Shown here in pieces: positions 12,849 through 13,440 of a DNA stretch of 13,440 nucleotides; within the stretch, counting starts at the first letter, position 1, and every line of letters begins with the position of its first letter. A program made the position numbers and the translations under genes. This stretch comes from Actinomycetota bacterium (GTDB taxonomy: Bacteria > Actinomycetota > Humimicrobiia > Humimicrobiales > Humimicrobiaceae). Below the pieces are notes generated by a model that worked only from the letters and a program-made list of their open reading frames with translations, searched no databases and was not told where the DNA came from. The stretch covers positions 1-13,440 of the forward strand of contig JAQUMQ010000015.1 of assembly GCA_028718045.1 (NCBI GenBank), given 5' to 3'.

Positions 12849-13440
12849 TTACATCTTAAGACTTGAATAGTTAAGTATTATTTCAACCAATTTTTCGAAG
12901 CTTATCCCAGCTGCTGCCGCCGCTTTTGGAACAAGGCTCGTTGATGTCATCCCCGGCATCGTATTCAACTCTAAAACAAAAAGTTTGTTATTTTCGTCAA
13001 GAATCAAGTCAACCCTTGAAACACCGTAACATCCAAGACTGTTGTGAGTTTTGATAGATAATTCTTTTATTTTTGCTTCGATATCTTTATCCAGCAATGC
13101 AGGAACAACATATTCGGTTAAGCCAGCCGTATATTTTGATTTAAAGTCATAAAATCCACTTTTTGGTTTAACCTCAATAACGGGAAGCGCCGTCGGCTTA
13201 TCGCCAATCAAGCTTACCGTAAGCTGTCTTCCCTTTATGAATTTTTCAATCAAAATTTTGTTGTCATATATGCCTGCAAAATTTATCGCTCCTTCAACTT
13301 CATTTTCATTTTCGACAATCGTAACCCCGATAGTAGATCCTTCTCTCGAAGGTTTTACGATCAAAGGATAGCCCACGCGATTTTCGATATCTTTTTTTAT
13401 GCTGTCGAAATTCAGATTTGCGCTGAAATTTAAGTTGGTG
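12849..13440 (-). CDS. ddl: D-alanine--D-alanine ligase, partial (N-terminus outside the window)
   Basis: An ATP-grasp enzyme that makes D-Ala-D-Ala for peptidoglycan precursors. The frame is open to the right edge, so the gene enters from outside and a GTG at 13376 is not its start. About 197 residues of the C-terminal two thirds are present. They contain GYPLIVKPSREGSTIGV (ATP-binding lysine and Ser loop), ILIEKFIKGRQLTVSLIG, IEVKPKSGFYDFKSKYTAG (substrate loop), GVSRVDLIL and the metal-binding ELNTMPGMTSTSLVPKAAAA. All motifs expected in this part are intact. The A/B specificity of the ligase cannot be judged without the N-terminal domain. It is the first dcw gene in the window and precedes ftsQ by 31 bases. 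Confidence 0.93.
   Translation of the reverse strand, partial: TNLNFSANLNFDSIKKDIENRVGYPLIVKPSREGSTIGVTIVENENEVEGAINFAGIYDNKILIEKFIKGRQLTVSLIGDKPTALPVIEVKPKSGFYDFKSKYTAGLTEYVVPALLDKDIEAKIKELSIKTHNSLGCYGVSRVDLILDENNKLFVLELNTMPGMTSTSLVPKAAAAAGISFEKLVEIILNYSSLKM

Noticed and set aside
12849..13376. ddl as a complete gene starting at GTG 13376.
   Set aside because: The frame stays open to the window edge and the ligase N-terminal domain is missing, so the true start lies outside.

Overview
The window is AT-rich bacterial DNA. It holds most of a division and cell-wall (dcw) cluster on the minus strand, a small unfamiliar minus-strand module, and a short plus-strand operon at the left end. The minus-strand cluster runs, in transcription order, ddl (partial, entering at the right edge) - ftsQ - ftsA - ftsZ - pgeF - yggS - sepF - proC - divIVA - yggU. 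The ftsZ/pgeF/yggS/sepF/proC/divIVA order is typical of Gram-positive-type bacteria. FtsZ carries GEGGGTGTG, where most bacteria have GMGGGTGTG, and its ASIDGAKG and SPEANIIFGAVID stretches, like the C-terminal half of SepF, read as actinobacterial. I infer a low-GC, deep-branching and probably uncultured actinobacterial-type lineage that keeps both FtsA and SepF. This rests on remembered family signatures, not on a search.

Right part (about 5,232-13,440): Ddl makes the D-Ala-D-Ala stem dipeptide. FtsQ, FtsA, FtsZ and SepF build and anchor the division ring. DivIVA marks poles and septa. PgeF edits wrongly linked peptidoglycan precursors. YggS (PLP homeostasis) and ProC (last step of proline synthesis) are the usual metabolic passengers. 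Genes are tightly packed, with several coupled starts; the stop codon of ftsA lies inside the Shine-Dalgarno (SD) sequence of ftsZ.

Middle part (about 2,930-5,231): an unusual minus-strand module behind a good promoter (TTGACA-N17-TATCAT). It encodes a TadZ/CpaE/MinD-like ATPase, a protein with two tandem MerR/excisionase-type helix-turn-helix domains (4-base overlap with the ATPase), a 52-residue single-span membrane protein, and two copies of a 20-residue cationic hydrophobic peptide. Each peptide gene sits in an exact 80-bp direct repeat that runs from a near-perfect SD to the stop codon. No other Tad pilus gene is visible. This is the most novel-looking part of the window.

Left part (1-2,855): a plus-strand operon with the C-terminal fragment of a DegV-family protein, 5-formyltetrahydrofolate cyclo-ligase and a family 2 glycosyltransferase. 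It converges on a minus-strand membrane-bound HD-GYP protein, a probable cyclic-di-GMP phosphodiesterase, that has its own extended -10 promoter. There are no tRNA or rRNA genes, transposases or CRISPR arrays.
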